A stretch of 64,000 nucleotides of DNA, taken from contig CANFPP010000003.1 in the NCBI GenBank assembly GCA_947449005.1, forward strand, positions 1 to 64,000, written 5' to 3'. Both the position numbers and the translations under genes were made by a program. This document shows positions 18,248 through 26,096 of the stretch, piece by piece; the first letter of the stretch is position 1, and each line of letters begins with the position of its first letter. The notes under the pieces are model-generated. The model worked only from the letters and a program-made list of their open reading frames with translations. It was not told the DNA's origin and ran no database searches. The stretch comes from Holosporales bacterium (lineage in GTDB: Bacteria > Pseudomonadota > Alphaproteobacteria > Paracaedibacterales > CANFPP01).

Positions 18248-19345
18248 ATGAACAAATTAAATCGACTTAAACAGCTGAATTTGTGGGTTATTTCTGTTAT
18301 TTTCCTCCTTGCTGGTATTGGTATTTTAATGCTGTACTCTGCTGCCAATGGAAGCATTCATCCTTGGGGTACGAAGCAACTTTCAAGGTTTGGGATTGGT
18401 ATTTTTCTGATGCTCATCGTTGCCCTAACAGATATTAGGCTATGGCTTAATAAAGCATACGCTCTGTATTTCATTTCTTTAGTGCTTTTAGTAGCAGTTG
18501 AAATCATGGGCTTTGTTGGAATGGGAGCTCAACGCTGGATCAATTTATACGCCTTTAATCTACAGCCTTCTGAGCTTATGAGAGTTGCGTTAGTTTTAGC
18601 GCTTGCAAGGTATTTTAACTCATGCACGCTTACAGAGGTCTCTCGTCTTCAATACTTAATTATTCCTATTATTTTGATAATCGTACCTACATTACTAGCA
18701 ATGCGGCAACCTGATTTAGGGACTGCAGTTATTCTTATTTTTAGTGGAAGCGCTATCTTTTTTGTTGCTGGTGTGGGGTGGTGGAAATTTGTTATCACAG
18801 GAATTAGTGGGCTAGCAGCGATACCAATTTTCTGGACTTTTCTGCATGAATATCAAAAAAAACGAATTATAATATTTCTGAATCCTGAAAGTGATCCCTC
18901 CAACTCTGGGTATCATATTATGCAATCCAAAATAGCCCTAGGATCAGGTGGCTTATTTGGCAAAGGCTTTCTTCAAGGGACTCAAAGTCACCTTAATTTT
19001 TTACCAGAAAAGCAAACTGATTTTATCTTTACAATGTTTTGTGAAGAATTCGGACTTGTTGCCGCTGTTCTTCTAATGCTGCTCTATAGCGTTATTATTC
19101 TTTATGGATATGATGTTGCCTTAAACTGTCGCAATCACTTTGGGCGTCTCTTAGCCGTTGGCCTCACCTCTACTCTTTTCCTTTATGTGTTTATTAACAT
19201 GGGAATGGTTATGGGCATATTACCTGTGGTGGGCATTCCTTTACCTTTAATTTCGTATGGTGGCACTGCCATGCTCACGCTTTTAATTGGGCAAGGACTA
19301 ATCTTTTCAATCGCTCTTCATAATGATATTCGGGTTGGAAAATAA
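18248..19345 (+). CDS. rodA: Peptidoglycan glycosyltransferase RodA
   Basis: SEDS-family glycan polymerase of 365 aa with about ten membrane segments. Family signatures include GIGILMLYSAANGSIHPWGTKQ near the N-terminus, GAQRWINLYAFNLQPSELMR (with the PSE motif), RQPDLGTAVILI and the C-terminal GIPLPLISYGGTAML. It works with PBP2 encoded immediately upstream and is the last gene of the mre operon. Confidence 0.97.
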   Translation: MNKLNRLKQLNLWVISVIFLLAGIGILMLYSAANGSIHPWGTKQLSRFGIGIFLMLIVALTDIRLWLNKAYALYFISLVLLVAVEIMGFVGMGAQRWINLYAFNLQPSELMRVALVLALARYFNSCTLTEVSRLQYLIIPIILIIVPTLLAMRQPDLGTAVILIFSGSAIFFVAGVGWWKFVITGISGLAAIPIFWTFLHEYQKKRIIIFLNPESDPSNSGYHIMQSKIALGSGGLFGKGFLQGTQSHLNFLPEKQTDFIFTMFCEEFGLVAAVLLMLLYSVIILYGYDVALNCRNHFGRLLAVGLTSTLFLYVFINMGMVMGILPVVGIPLPLISYGGTAMLTLLIGQGLIFSIALHNDIRVGK

Positions 19346-19454
19346 TTTTAAAAAACTATTGATTTTGATTTTCTTTTAATATTATTATGAGGTTCTCTTA
19401 ACGTATTCCGGATGAAGACATTTGAGAGTGTCCAGTGAAATTCTGGACCATTTT

Positions 19455-19495
19455 ACTAGCATTGGCTTAGAGACCTCTCCAAGCCAATGCTTAGT
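19455..19495. other. Strong hairpin between rodA and tRNA-Lys
   Basis: ACTAGCATTGGCTT (19455-19468) pairs with AAGCCAATGCTTAGT (19481-19495) with a single bulge, and GAG/CTC extends the stem. There is no uridine tract on either strand, so I do not call it an intrinsic terminator. It may be a processing or termination structure after rodA. Confidence 0.6.
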
Positions 19496-19571
19496 AAGAC
19501 TAAAATTTTCCCTAAATTATGAAACATTTCCTCGACACGAACTCTTGCATAGGGTAAAAAGAAGCTTGTGC

Positions 19572-19647
<76 letters not shown>

Positions 19648-19680
19648 CACAAACTGCGGGTTTGTGAGCAATCATCCCTT

Positions 19681-19717
19681 TCATGAATGAAGATGCCTGT
19701 TTCTAAGTTGAACTTTT
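19681..19717. repeat. Half copy of the dispersed palindromic element
   Basis: TCATGAATGAAGATGCCTG followed by TTTCTAAGTTGAACTTTT corresponds to the reverse complement of the right arm of the element at 51250-51412. The other arm is not present, so this is a truncated or solo end. Confidence 0.6.
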
Positions 19718-19763
19718 GCATGCGCTTTTACTTTCTGAGTTATTCTTAACATAAAGCTATTTA

Positions 19764-19785
19764 TTGATTTTTGTACAAAAATCAA
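19764..19785. promoter_or_regulatory. Perfect 22-bp palindrome upstream of umuDC
   Basis: TTGATTTTTGT is followed directly by its exact complement ACAAAAATCAA. Such a spacer-free palindrome is the form expected of a dimeric repressor operator. The downstream gene encodes a LexA/UmuD-type protein 239 nt away, with a 190-bp palindromic element between. No alphaproteobacterial-type LexA direct repeat (GTTC-N7-GTTC) was found here. A role in umuDC control is inference. Confidence 0.45.
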
Positions 19786-19815
19786 GTATGATTTCCAAAA
19801 CAATCCAAACAAAAG

Positions 19816-20005
19816 CAGTGTGCAAGTTTCAGAAAATTGTTTTTAAGTCATTAGGCTTAAAAACAGCCTGGATTCCCGCCTACGCGGGAATGACGATGGA
19901 AACAACAAAGGTTGTGCAAGTAAAATATTCCAGCTTTCTCCACCTCATTATTCTCGCGCAGGCGGGAATCCAGGCTGTTTTTCTTTTATAAAAACTTGCA
20001 CGCTG
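19816..20005. repeat. 190-bp inverted-repeat element (MITE-like) in front of umuD
   Basis: The terminal inverted repeats are CAGTGTGCAAGTTT (left) and AAACTTGCACGCTG (right), 13 of 14 positions complementary. Inside, AACAGCCTGGATTCCCGCCT appears at about 19862-19881 and again inverted at about 19960-19980. It ends 18 nt before the umuD start codon and has no coding capacity. The inner motif recurs in the mreD-mrdA spacer. Confidence 0.75.
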
Positions 20006-20023
20006 CGTAAGCAAAGATTTTTT

Positions 20024-20644
20024 ATGATTACAAAAGGTGGAAAACGTCCAGGTTCAGGCAGAAAGCAGAACTCGGGGAAATTTAAAGAACCAACGAAAGC
20101 TATACGTGTCCCTGAAAGTTGCGTGGAGTCTATTACCTTGTGGCTTGATAATTTGGCAAAAGAAAACAAGATAAACACGTCAACGCAGAACATAGTGCCG
20201 TTGAGTTTATTAGCACTTAACAACACCATTCATGTACCAGAAACTCATCCTACTCCGCTTTCTATGCCATTTTATGAGTGCAGTGTTTCGGCAGGATTTC
20301 CCTCGCCAGCAGATGATAGATACGATTTAACGATGGATCTCAACCAGCATCTTATTCAAAATACAGCAGCCACATTCTTTGTACGAGCGTCAGGTGAGTC
20401 TATGCTCAATGCTGGAATTCATAGCGGAGATTTACTGATTGTTGATCGTTCTCTTATTGCAAAGAGTCACGATATTGTTATCGCTGTCGTAGATGGAGAC
20501 CTAACAGTCAAACGGCTTATCCAAAGCAACGGTAAAACTATTTTAAAGGCAGAAAATCCTGCGTTTTCGAATATCGAGGTAACAGAGGATATTACTGTTA
20601 GTCTGTGGGGAGTTGTTACTAATGTCATTCACAGTTTGCGCTAA
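20024..20644 (+). CDS. umuD: UmuD-like S24 peptidase with a basic N-terminal extension
   Basis: Self-cleaving partner of the polymerase encoded next. The C-terminal domain has the cleavage site A90-G91 (SVSAGFPSPADD), the catalytic serine in SGESM (S126) and the lysine in VDGDLTVKR (K163). The protein has 206 aa, longer than E. coli UmuD. The first 30 residues (GGKRPGSGRK ... TKAIRVPES) form a basic segment seen in some UmuD/LexA-like proteins and may bind DNA, making a repressor role possible. It overlaps the umuC frame (23 nt to the preferred umuC start). Confidence 0.88.
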   Translation: MITKGGKRPGSGRKQNSGKFKEPTKAIRVPESCVESITLWLDNLAKENKINTSTQNIVPLSLLALNNTIHVPETHPTPLSMPFYECSVSAGFPSPADDRYDLTMDLNQHLIQNTAATFFVRASGESMLNAGIHSGDLLIVDRSLIAKSHDIVIAVVDGDLTVKRLIQSNGKTILKAENPAFSNIEVTEDITVSLWGVVTNVIHSLR

Positions 20645-21935
20645 CTCCCCTTCCCTTTTTGCGATTATTGATGGAAACAATTTTTTTGTTTCATGCGAGC
20701 GTGTTTTTAATCCTTCTTTAAACAATAAACCAGTTATTGTCCTCTCGAGCAATGATGGATGCGCCATTGCCAGAAGTAACGAAGCGAAGGCTCTTGGCAT
20801 TCCTATGGCAGCTCCGTTACATAGCTTTTCTCACCTCATAAAATCCCATGACGTTAAAATCTTATCCTGTAATTTCGAACTCTATGGTGATCTAAGTAAC
20901 CGGATGATGCATATTCTAAAAACGTTTACGCCTGATGTTGAAGTTTACTCCATTGACGAAGCATTTTTGAATCTGTCACATCTTCCTGCCAAAGATTACA
21001 CCGCCTTTGCCCGGTCTCTATACGATACTCTCTTAAAATGTATTGGTATTCCGATTACAATCGGCATGGCACAAACAAAAACTCTCGCCAAAGTTGCCAA
21101 TCGAATTGCTAAAAAACACAGAATGACAAATCTTATTCTAAATACACCAGAGATAATTAATAAAGCACTAGCAGCTACTAAAATAGGTGATGTTTGGGGG
21201 ATTGGCCGAGCTCTTGAGCCTAAGCTAAAATTGCATGGTATTTATACGGCTTATGATATGGCTCAAAAAGATCCTAGATGGGCCAGGAATAAGATGACTG
21301 TTGCAGGTGAACGTCTTGTACGCGAACTTCAAGGTATTGCCTGCCTCCCTTTAAACACAGAAGAATTAGATCGGCAAAACATTCAAGTCACTCGCAGTTT
21401 TGGGGTACGTCTTAGTGAGTTTGACGATATTGCCGAAGCGATTTCTTCTCATGCAACACGTCTAGGCGAGCAATTACGAAAGCGTAATCTGCTCACGCAA
21501 ACTCTTTCTGTTTTTTGTAAAACAAGCCCTTTTTCAAAAATGTCCTATTACAAAGGAAATGGTATTGTTGGATTTGATGCACCAACCAATGATACAAGAG
21601 CCCTCATTAAAGGAGCAATTCAAGCTCTAAAACAAGCGTATCAAGCTGGCCATTCTTTTCAATCTGCTGGTATTCATGCAATGAACTTAACAAAAGAAGG
21701 AGCCGTCACACAAAAACAACTATTCACTGAAACATCGCACCAGAAAATAAGCTTAACAAAACAGCAGACTCAATCCAAAAAACTTAACCAAGCCATTGAT
21801 GCTGTCAATCAGCGACAGGGGAAAAATGCCCTTTTTTGGGCATCGAACGGGATAAACCCAAGGTATAATGTAAAACAAAATCAGAGAAGCCCGAGATATA
21901 CAACTAAGTGGGACGAACTTCTGTTGGTTGGGTAA
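20622..21935 (+). CDS. umuC: Y-family DNA polymerase V catalytic subunit UmuC
   Basis: Error-prone translesion polymerase of 437 aa. The palm residues are visible in FAIIDGNNFFVSCERVF and VYSIDEAFLNL, the helix-hairpin-helix region lies around KIGDVWGIGRALEPKL, and the little finger domain follows. The C-terminus has the family's RSPRYTTKWDELLLVG ending. I choose ATG 20622 because GGGGAG lies 9 nt upstream; an ATG at 20613 is less well placed. It is translationally coupled to umuD. Confidence 0.95.
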   Translation: MSFTVCANSPSLFAIIDGNNFFVSCERVFNPSLNNKPVIVLSSNDGCAIARSNEAKALGIPMAAPLHSFSHLIKSHDVKILSCNFELYGDLSNRMMHILKTFTPDVEVYSIDEAFLNLSHLPAKDYTAFARSLYDTLLKCIGIPITIGMAQTKTLAKVANRIAKKHRMTNLILNTPEIINKALAATKIGDVWGIGRALEPKLKLHGIYTAYDMAQKDPRWARNKMTVAGERLVRELQGIACLPLNTEELDRQNIQVTRSFGVRLSEFDDIAEAISSHATRLGEQLRKRNLLTQTLSVFCKTSPFSKMSYYKGNGIVGFDAPTNDTRALIKGAIQALKQAYQAGHSFQSAGIHAMNLTKEGAVTQKQLFTETSHQKISLTKQQTQSKKLNQAIDAVNQRQGKNALFWASNGINPRYNVKQNQRSPRYTTKWDELLLVG

Positions 21936-21986
21936 AAATGAGTTTTTACCAGGTACACATTTCTCTAAAACAAAGATGCTGAAAGC

Positions 21987-22313
21987 CTAGCACATAACGT
22001 GCACAAACTGCTTTATGACTGAATGATTTGTTTTTGATAAATGAGGAACTTTATGAGGTGAACCTACATATTGGATAGAAACGCTCTGAGTTAAATAGTG
22101 GACAGAAACGACTACAACATGATTATTTTCAGAGTTCTCAAAGCATACGCTATTGTTTTTTAATATTTGTGCTTTGGGGAAGCTCGTTAATATATCATTT
22201 GGTTTTTTCCATGTTTCTTGAGACACTTTCAAACACCATGTATCCAGCCACTCATCTCCACTTGAATTCTTATCTTTGAATTGCTGAAGCAAAGTTTTGT
22301 TAATTATTTTCAT
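21987..22313 (-). CDS. HigB-type toxin homologue (RelE-like), apparently without HigA
   Basis: A 108-aa protein whose N-terminal 90 residues follow the HigB mRNA-interferase layout: MKIINKTLLQQF, a Trp-containing helix (WLDTWCLKVSQETWKKPNDI), FPKAQILKNNSVCF, then VHYLTQSVSIQYVGSPHKVPHL in place of the usual INYxxxxVYIRFIGTHAEYDKI. The Arg of RFIGTH and the Lys/Arg of the preceding strand are replaced, so activity is doubtful. No HigA-like gene follows; umuC ends 52 nt away on the other strand. A good ribosome-binding site (AAAGGGGATC) precedes the ATG. The gene in front (22360-22533) is the only operon partner. Confidence 0.6.
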   Translation of the reverse strand: MKIINKTLLQQFKDKNSSGDEWLDTWCLKVSQETWKKPNDILTSFPKAQILKNNSVCFENSENNHVVVVSVHYLTQSVSIQYVGSPHKVPHLSKTNHSVIKQFVHVMC

Positions 22314-22359
22314 ATTAAGATCCCCTTTATCTTTCCAAGAAACTGAAAAATTTCACTTT

Positions 22360-22533
22360 TTAAATGATGTCTTTTCCTAGGCTGGTTAATGATTCAACTA
22401 AAAATTTCAGAATAAAACTGTACTTCCAAAGCTTTTGAATCATTGGAGTTTTTATCTTTTTTTTATCTTGATTGTGCTTTTTAAAAAACTTGATCTCTAA
22501 GTTTTTAGTATCAGAGTTAAAATTACTTTGCAT
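22360..22533 (-). CDS. Small Lys-rich 57-aa protein upstream of the HigB-like gene
   Basis: A short frame whose ATG (22533-22531) is preceded by a near-perfect Shine-Dalgarno sequence (AAGGAGG, 6 nt spacing), which argues strongly for translation. The protein has a basic middle (FFKKHNQDKKKIKTP) and a more hydrophobic C-terminal part (LWKYSFILKFLVESL). It ends 46 nt before the HigB-like start, so the two look like one operon. I know no family for it. It might be a non-canonical antitoxin or an unrelated leader gene. Confidence 0.6.
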   Translation of the reverse strand: MQSNFNSDTKNLEIKFFKKHNQDKKKIKTPMIQKLWKYSFILKFLVESLTSLGKDII

Positions 22534-22678
22534 AACGACCTCCTTATCTTGAAAGGAAACGGATTGTTAATTTCTATCTAATTTTTGCTGGTAATAACCT
22601 CAAATCGATTCCAAAGAAGTGAGTGGAAGGAATACGATGAGCGTGCTATTACTACCATTAAACAGGAGATATCATTAT

Positions 22679-22740
22679 ATCAAAAACTTGTCAACGTTAA
22701 TCAATAAATGAACAATGGTTAACGTTGATAAGTTTTTGAT
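22679..22740. promoter_or_regulatory. Long inverted repeat just upstream of the LysR-type gene
   Basis: ATCAAAAACTTGTCAACGTT with AA (22679-22700) and its complement (22719-22740) differ at one position across 22 nt and enclose an 18-nt loop. The repeat ends 15 nt before the LysR start codon. It could be the regulator's own operator, with TTAACGTTGA half-sites, or an mRNA hairpin controlling translation. Confidence 0.6.
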
Positions 22741-22755
22741 CATCAAGAGGGATAT

Positions 22756-23676
22756 ATGAATCTAAAACACTTAAAACAATTCTGGGAACTCTCCCAATTC
22801 ATAGGGACTACTGAAAATCCAAGTATGAATCAATTTGCCATCAAAGTTGGCATACCACATGTTCAGGTTTCTAGAATGGTGATGGAATTAGAAAAAGATT
22901 TAGGTTTCCAACTTCTCATTAGAGACAAGACAACAGCTATCAAATTAACAAAAAAAGGGATGTCTATTGTTAAAAGAATTCCTTTTGTCTTTAAAGAAAT
23001 CGACCTCCTTCAAGTTTTGCTTAATACAGATGAAGAGCTCGAAAGAGGCTCTTTTGATCTTTATACGACAACATATTTAACTGATTATTGGATTGCTCCA
23101 AAACTTGCCGAATTCAAGCGTAAATTCCCAAGAATCACCTTAAATCTTTTTGTAAGGGAAGACGCGCCTTCCTCTCACGAAAAGAACACAATGCTGGCAA
23201 TAAGCGCATACTCCAGAGATAACGATGATTACGAGCAAGTCCATTTAAGAGATTTTCATATAGGATTATGGGCAAGTGAGGAGTATATAAAGCGTAACGG
23301 TAAACCAGAGCACGTATCTGATTTATCCAGACATGTCATTATTTGCTTTGAAAGAAAGTGGCCGGAACATGCTTATCCTACTATGAATTGGTACATGAAC
23401 AATACTGACTTTGCCCTTAATCCAGATAATGTGATTGTTATAAGATCAAGTGTTGGAATTATGAAAGCCGCTCAAGAAGGTCTTGGAATCTTTTCACTTT
23501 CTGAAGAAAGCATTAGAACGTTAGAAGGCATGAAATTTGAAAGGATACTACCTCAGCTTGAGGGACCTGCTGTTTCAATGTGTTTTTCTTACCCTAAGGC
23601 GTGGAAAGATCATATAAGCATTCAACGAATAACAGAGTTCCTAAAAGATGCTTTTAAAAAGGAATACATTGAATGA
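22756..23676 (+). CDS. LysR-family transcriptional regulator
   Basis: A 306-aa protein with an N-terminal winged helix-turn-helix (MNQFAIKVGIPHVQVSRMVMELEKDLGFQLLIRDKTTAIKLTKKG) and a periplasmic-binding-protein-like effector domain from about residue 90. Family N-termini usually read SQPAVSRQI; here it is HVQVSRMV, a modest departure. It overlaps the following transporter gene by 4 nt (ATGA), so it most likely controls transporter expression in response to that transporter's substrate. A large dyad lies directly upstream. Confidence 0.93.
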   Translation: MNLKHLKQFWELSQFIGTTENPSMNQFAIKVGIPHVQVSRMVMELEKDLGFQLLIRDKTTAIKLTKKGMSIVKRIPFVFKEIDLLQVLLNTDEELERGSFDLYTTTYLTDYWIAPKLAEFKRKFPRITLNLFVREDAPSSHEKNTMLAISAYSRDNDDYEQVHLRDFHIGLWASEEYIKRNGKPEHVSDLSRHVIICFERKWPEHAYPTMNWYMNNTDFALNPDNVIVIRSSVGIMKAAQEGLGIFSLSEESIRTLEGMKFERILPQLEGPAVSMCFSYPKAWKDHISIQRITEFLKDAFKKEYIE

Positions 23677-24938
23677 ATAAAAATATTGGCGCTGCAATTG
23701 CTGGAGTCGTTTTTGAAGGCTATAACAATATTGTTTATGGCTTTTTCGCAGTTATCTTGGCGCCTTTATTCTTTCCTGATAATCTCTGCGTATCACCTAT
23801 AACAGCTAGTTTTATTGCTTTTGCCGCTGGATTTGTTGGACGACCTTTTGGGGGCATTATTTTTGGCTATATAGGCGACAAATTTGGCCGTAAATCAGCG
23901 CTGACCCTCTCCTCTCTTTTAGCAGCGATCCCAACTTTAATTATAGGTATTTTACCAACTTACGATTCAATTGGCGTTTTTTCCCCAATTTTATTAATAA
24001 GTTGCAGATTATTACAAGGGGTAGCTATTGGAGCAGACTATACGGGTGTTCTTATTTACGTTTCTGAACAGTTAGGTGTTAGAAACAAGAACTTTATTAT
24101 CTCAGCTTTAGTCTCTCTTGGCTTCTTTGGTGCAGCTTTAGGAATTGCAATAAGTTGTTTTTTAAACTCTTCGTTTATGCCAGAAGGAAGCTGGAGATTT
24201 TCGTTTATCTTGGCAGCAATGGCTGGGATCTTCACTTGGTCTTTACGCATAAAAATGGAAGAATCACATTTTTATCAACAAATAAAAACTGAAGAAAAAA
24301 TTGAAAAAAATCCTTTTATGTCATCATTGCACAATGATAAAAGACAACTTTTTGCTAGCTGTATTTTAGGCGGCGCCAATTTGGTTCCTATTTATCTAGC
24401 AACAGTGTACTTAAATTCAATTTTCAAAGAACTTTTAGGAATGTCTGCTAACTACATCTTACTAGATAATTTCTTGGTCTTCTTTGGAGGAGGAATTTTA
24501 ATACTGAGCTCTTCTCGGTTACTCTCTAAATATGGAGAAGTAAAAATCATGAAGATGTGTATGTACATGTTCGCTTTGTTCTCCATACCGCTATTTATGT
24601 ATGTGTTCAAGAACTTATCTCTGACCTCACTTCTCATTATGCAGGTATTTTTAATTATTGGGGATGCGTTACAAATTGCAGCCTTGGCTAATTTTCTTCC
24701 AAAACTTTTCCCTACAAGTCGCAGGTATAGCGGCCTTGGCACCAGTTATGCTTTAGGGCAAGCTCTTTTAGGAGGAACAACCCCAGTTATAGCTTACTTT
24801 CTAACCACTCTCACTGGAGAGCTTTGGCCAGCAAGCTACTTGCTTGTCGCCGCTTCAGTACTTTATCTTGTCGCAATTTCAGTTGCTCAACGAGCGATAT
24901 CACCTGAACACCATGAGACACTACTTAAAAAACATTAA
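23673..24938 (+). CDS. MHS-family (ProP-like) MFS transporter, copy 1
   Basis: A 421-aa major facilitator protein with 12 predicted membrane segments. The metabolite:H+ symporter signature is clear: FVGRPFGGIIFGYIGDKFGRKSALTLS (loop 2-3), then LQGVAIGADYTGVLIYVSE, then FPTSRRYSGLGTSYALGQALLGGTTPVIAYF near the C-terminus. Substrates in this family include proline/betaine, dicarboxylates and shikimate; the substrate here is unknown. It is co-translated with the LysR gene and is a paralogue of the transporter at 26097. Confidence 0.92.
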   Translation: MNKNIGAAIAGVVFEGYNNIVYGFFAVILAPLFFPDNLCVSPITASFIAFAAGFVGRPFGGIIFGYIGDKFGRKSALTLSSLLAAIPTLIIGILPTYDSIGVFSPILLISCRLLQGVAIGADYTGVLIYVSEQLGVRNKNFIISALVSLGFFGAALGIAISCFLNSSFMPEGSWRFSFILAAMAGIFTWSLRIKMEESHFYQQIKTEEKIEKNPFMSSLHNDKRQLFASCILGGANLVPIYLATVYLNSIFKELLGMSANYILLDNFLVFFGGGILILSSSRLLSKYGEVKIMKMCMYMFALFSIPLFMYVFKNLSLTSLLIMQVFLIIGDALQIAALANFLPKLFPTSRRYSGLGTSYALGQALLGGTTPVIAYFLTTLTGELWPASYLLVAASVLYLVAISVAQRAISPEHHETLLKKH

Positions 24939-24945
24939 GAAGGCG

Positions 24946-25713
24946 CTAAACTGGTTTTCTCGCGATAACTCCAATATACTCTTTACCATCGGATTGAAAA
25001 TCCACAGGATATCCGTCCATATTTACGTATTCCAATTTTTCAATCTCAAACCCGCATTTCGTTAAAAGACGAGATATAATATCTTCATCGAGTAAATTAA
25101 TTTCTTTTGGTAAATGCTGTTTTCGATGAGGGGCATATACCCAACTATTTTTAATCAGACCTGGCCAAGGATCACCTTGCGCTTTACGCTCTAAATATGT
25201 TGGAAGATATTCCCGAAATATACCAATATAAGGTGTGGATGTGAAAAAGAAGAATTTCCCTCCAGCTTTAAGAATAGTGAAAATTTTTTGAAAAGCAATC
25301 TCCAGCTCTTCTCCCGTCAAATAGTGTAAAACCCCAGACGATAAAACTCCATCGAGCGAATCTGTTTTTATATTAACTTCGCTCGGAAATTTCCCCTTTA
25401 ATATGGTTAGATTTTGCCTTAGCTCATGGGGAGTGTTTTGAACTAGAATTTGCAAATGTCTTTCATCAAGATCATTAGCAATAACTGTCGCTCCGTTTTG
25501 CAAGGCTGAAATCACAGAGACGCCATATGCAGAGCCAATATCTAACGCCAATCCTTTGATGCCGCCTACATATTGGATAAATTCCTGACTGATTACATCG
25601 GGTTTTTCAAGCATATATCCATAGCTATTAAGTGTTGGGATCAAACCATCCTCGCTTGAAGGAATAGATATATTTTGTGATTCTTTTTTGGAACTTTTAT
25701 AATGATGATGCAA
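24946..25713 (-). CDS. Class I SAM-dependent methyltransferase
   Basis: A 255-aa protein with motif I LALDIGSAYGVSVISAL (about residues 54-70), the acidic end of strand 2 in VIANDLDERHLQIL, and the post-motif SLDGVLSSGVLHYL. The acceptor substrate cannot be read from the sequence. It lies between the two MHS transporters and is convergent with the first (7 nt apart). Confidence 0.85.
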   Translation of the reverse strand: MHHHYKSSKKESQNISIPSSEDGLIPTLNSYGYMLEKPDVISQEFIQYVGGIKGLALDIGSAYGVSVISALQNGATVIANDLDERHLQILVQNTPHELRQNLTILKGKFPSEVNIKTDSLDGVLSSGVLHYLTGEELEIAFQKIFTILKAGGKFFFFTSTPYIGIFREYLPTYLERKAQGDPWPGLIKNSWVYAPHRKQHLPKEINLLDEDIISRLLTKCGFEIEKLEYVNMDGYPVDFQSDGKEYIGVIARKPV

Positions 25714-26096
25714 ATGAATCTCAATTAAAAAAAATAGTTATCATTCCCTAGTCTGTAGACTTTTGTTCACTTCAAACCTAAGAAAAACACACACTCTTCT
25801 ATTACATAAAACAAGAATACACAATAACACACTGAGTAAAAAAAGATAGAAAATAATGTTATTTTGACATTTTGTGTCTTTGTTTTTTCATTCCTGATAC
25901 CTTTGTGCCTTTTAGAATAAAGATATTTTCAAAATATTATGAGTATTTCTTATAAAACACCCAATTAAATACTATGGTTAAATGTATTTTGCTGCTAAAA
26001 GGTAAAGGATAAATTTAATAAGATAAAAAATCTTAGTACGGCTAAAGTTATCAATTGCCATTTTCAAAGGTGTCTTTGTTACCGTGAAACAAAAAA
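25714..26096. other. Intergenic region between divergent methyltransferase and MHS transporter
   Basis: AT-rich 383-nt spacer without a convincing reading frame. A TTGACA-like hexamer occurs near 25864, but I could not pair it with a good -10. No repeat family member was recognised. Confidence 0.4.
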
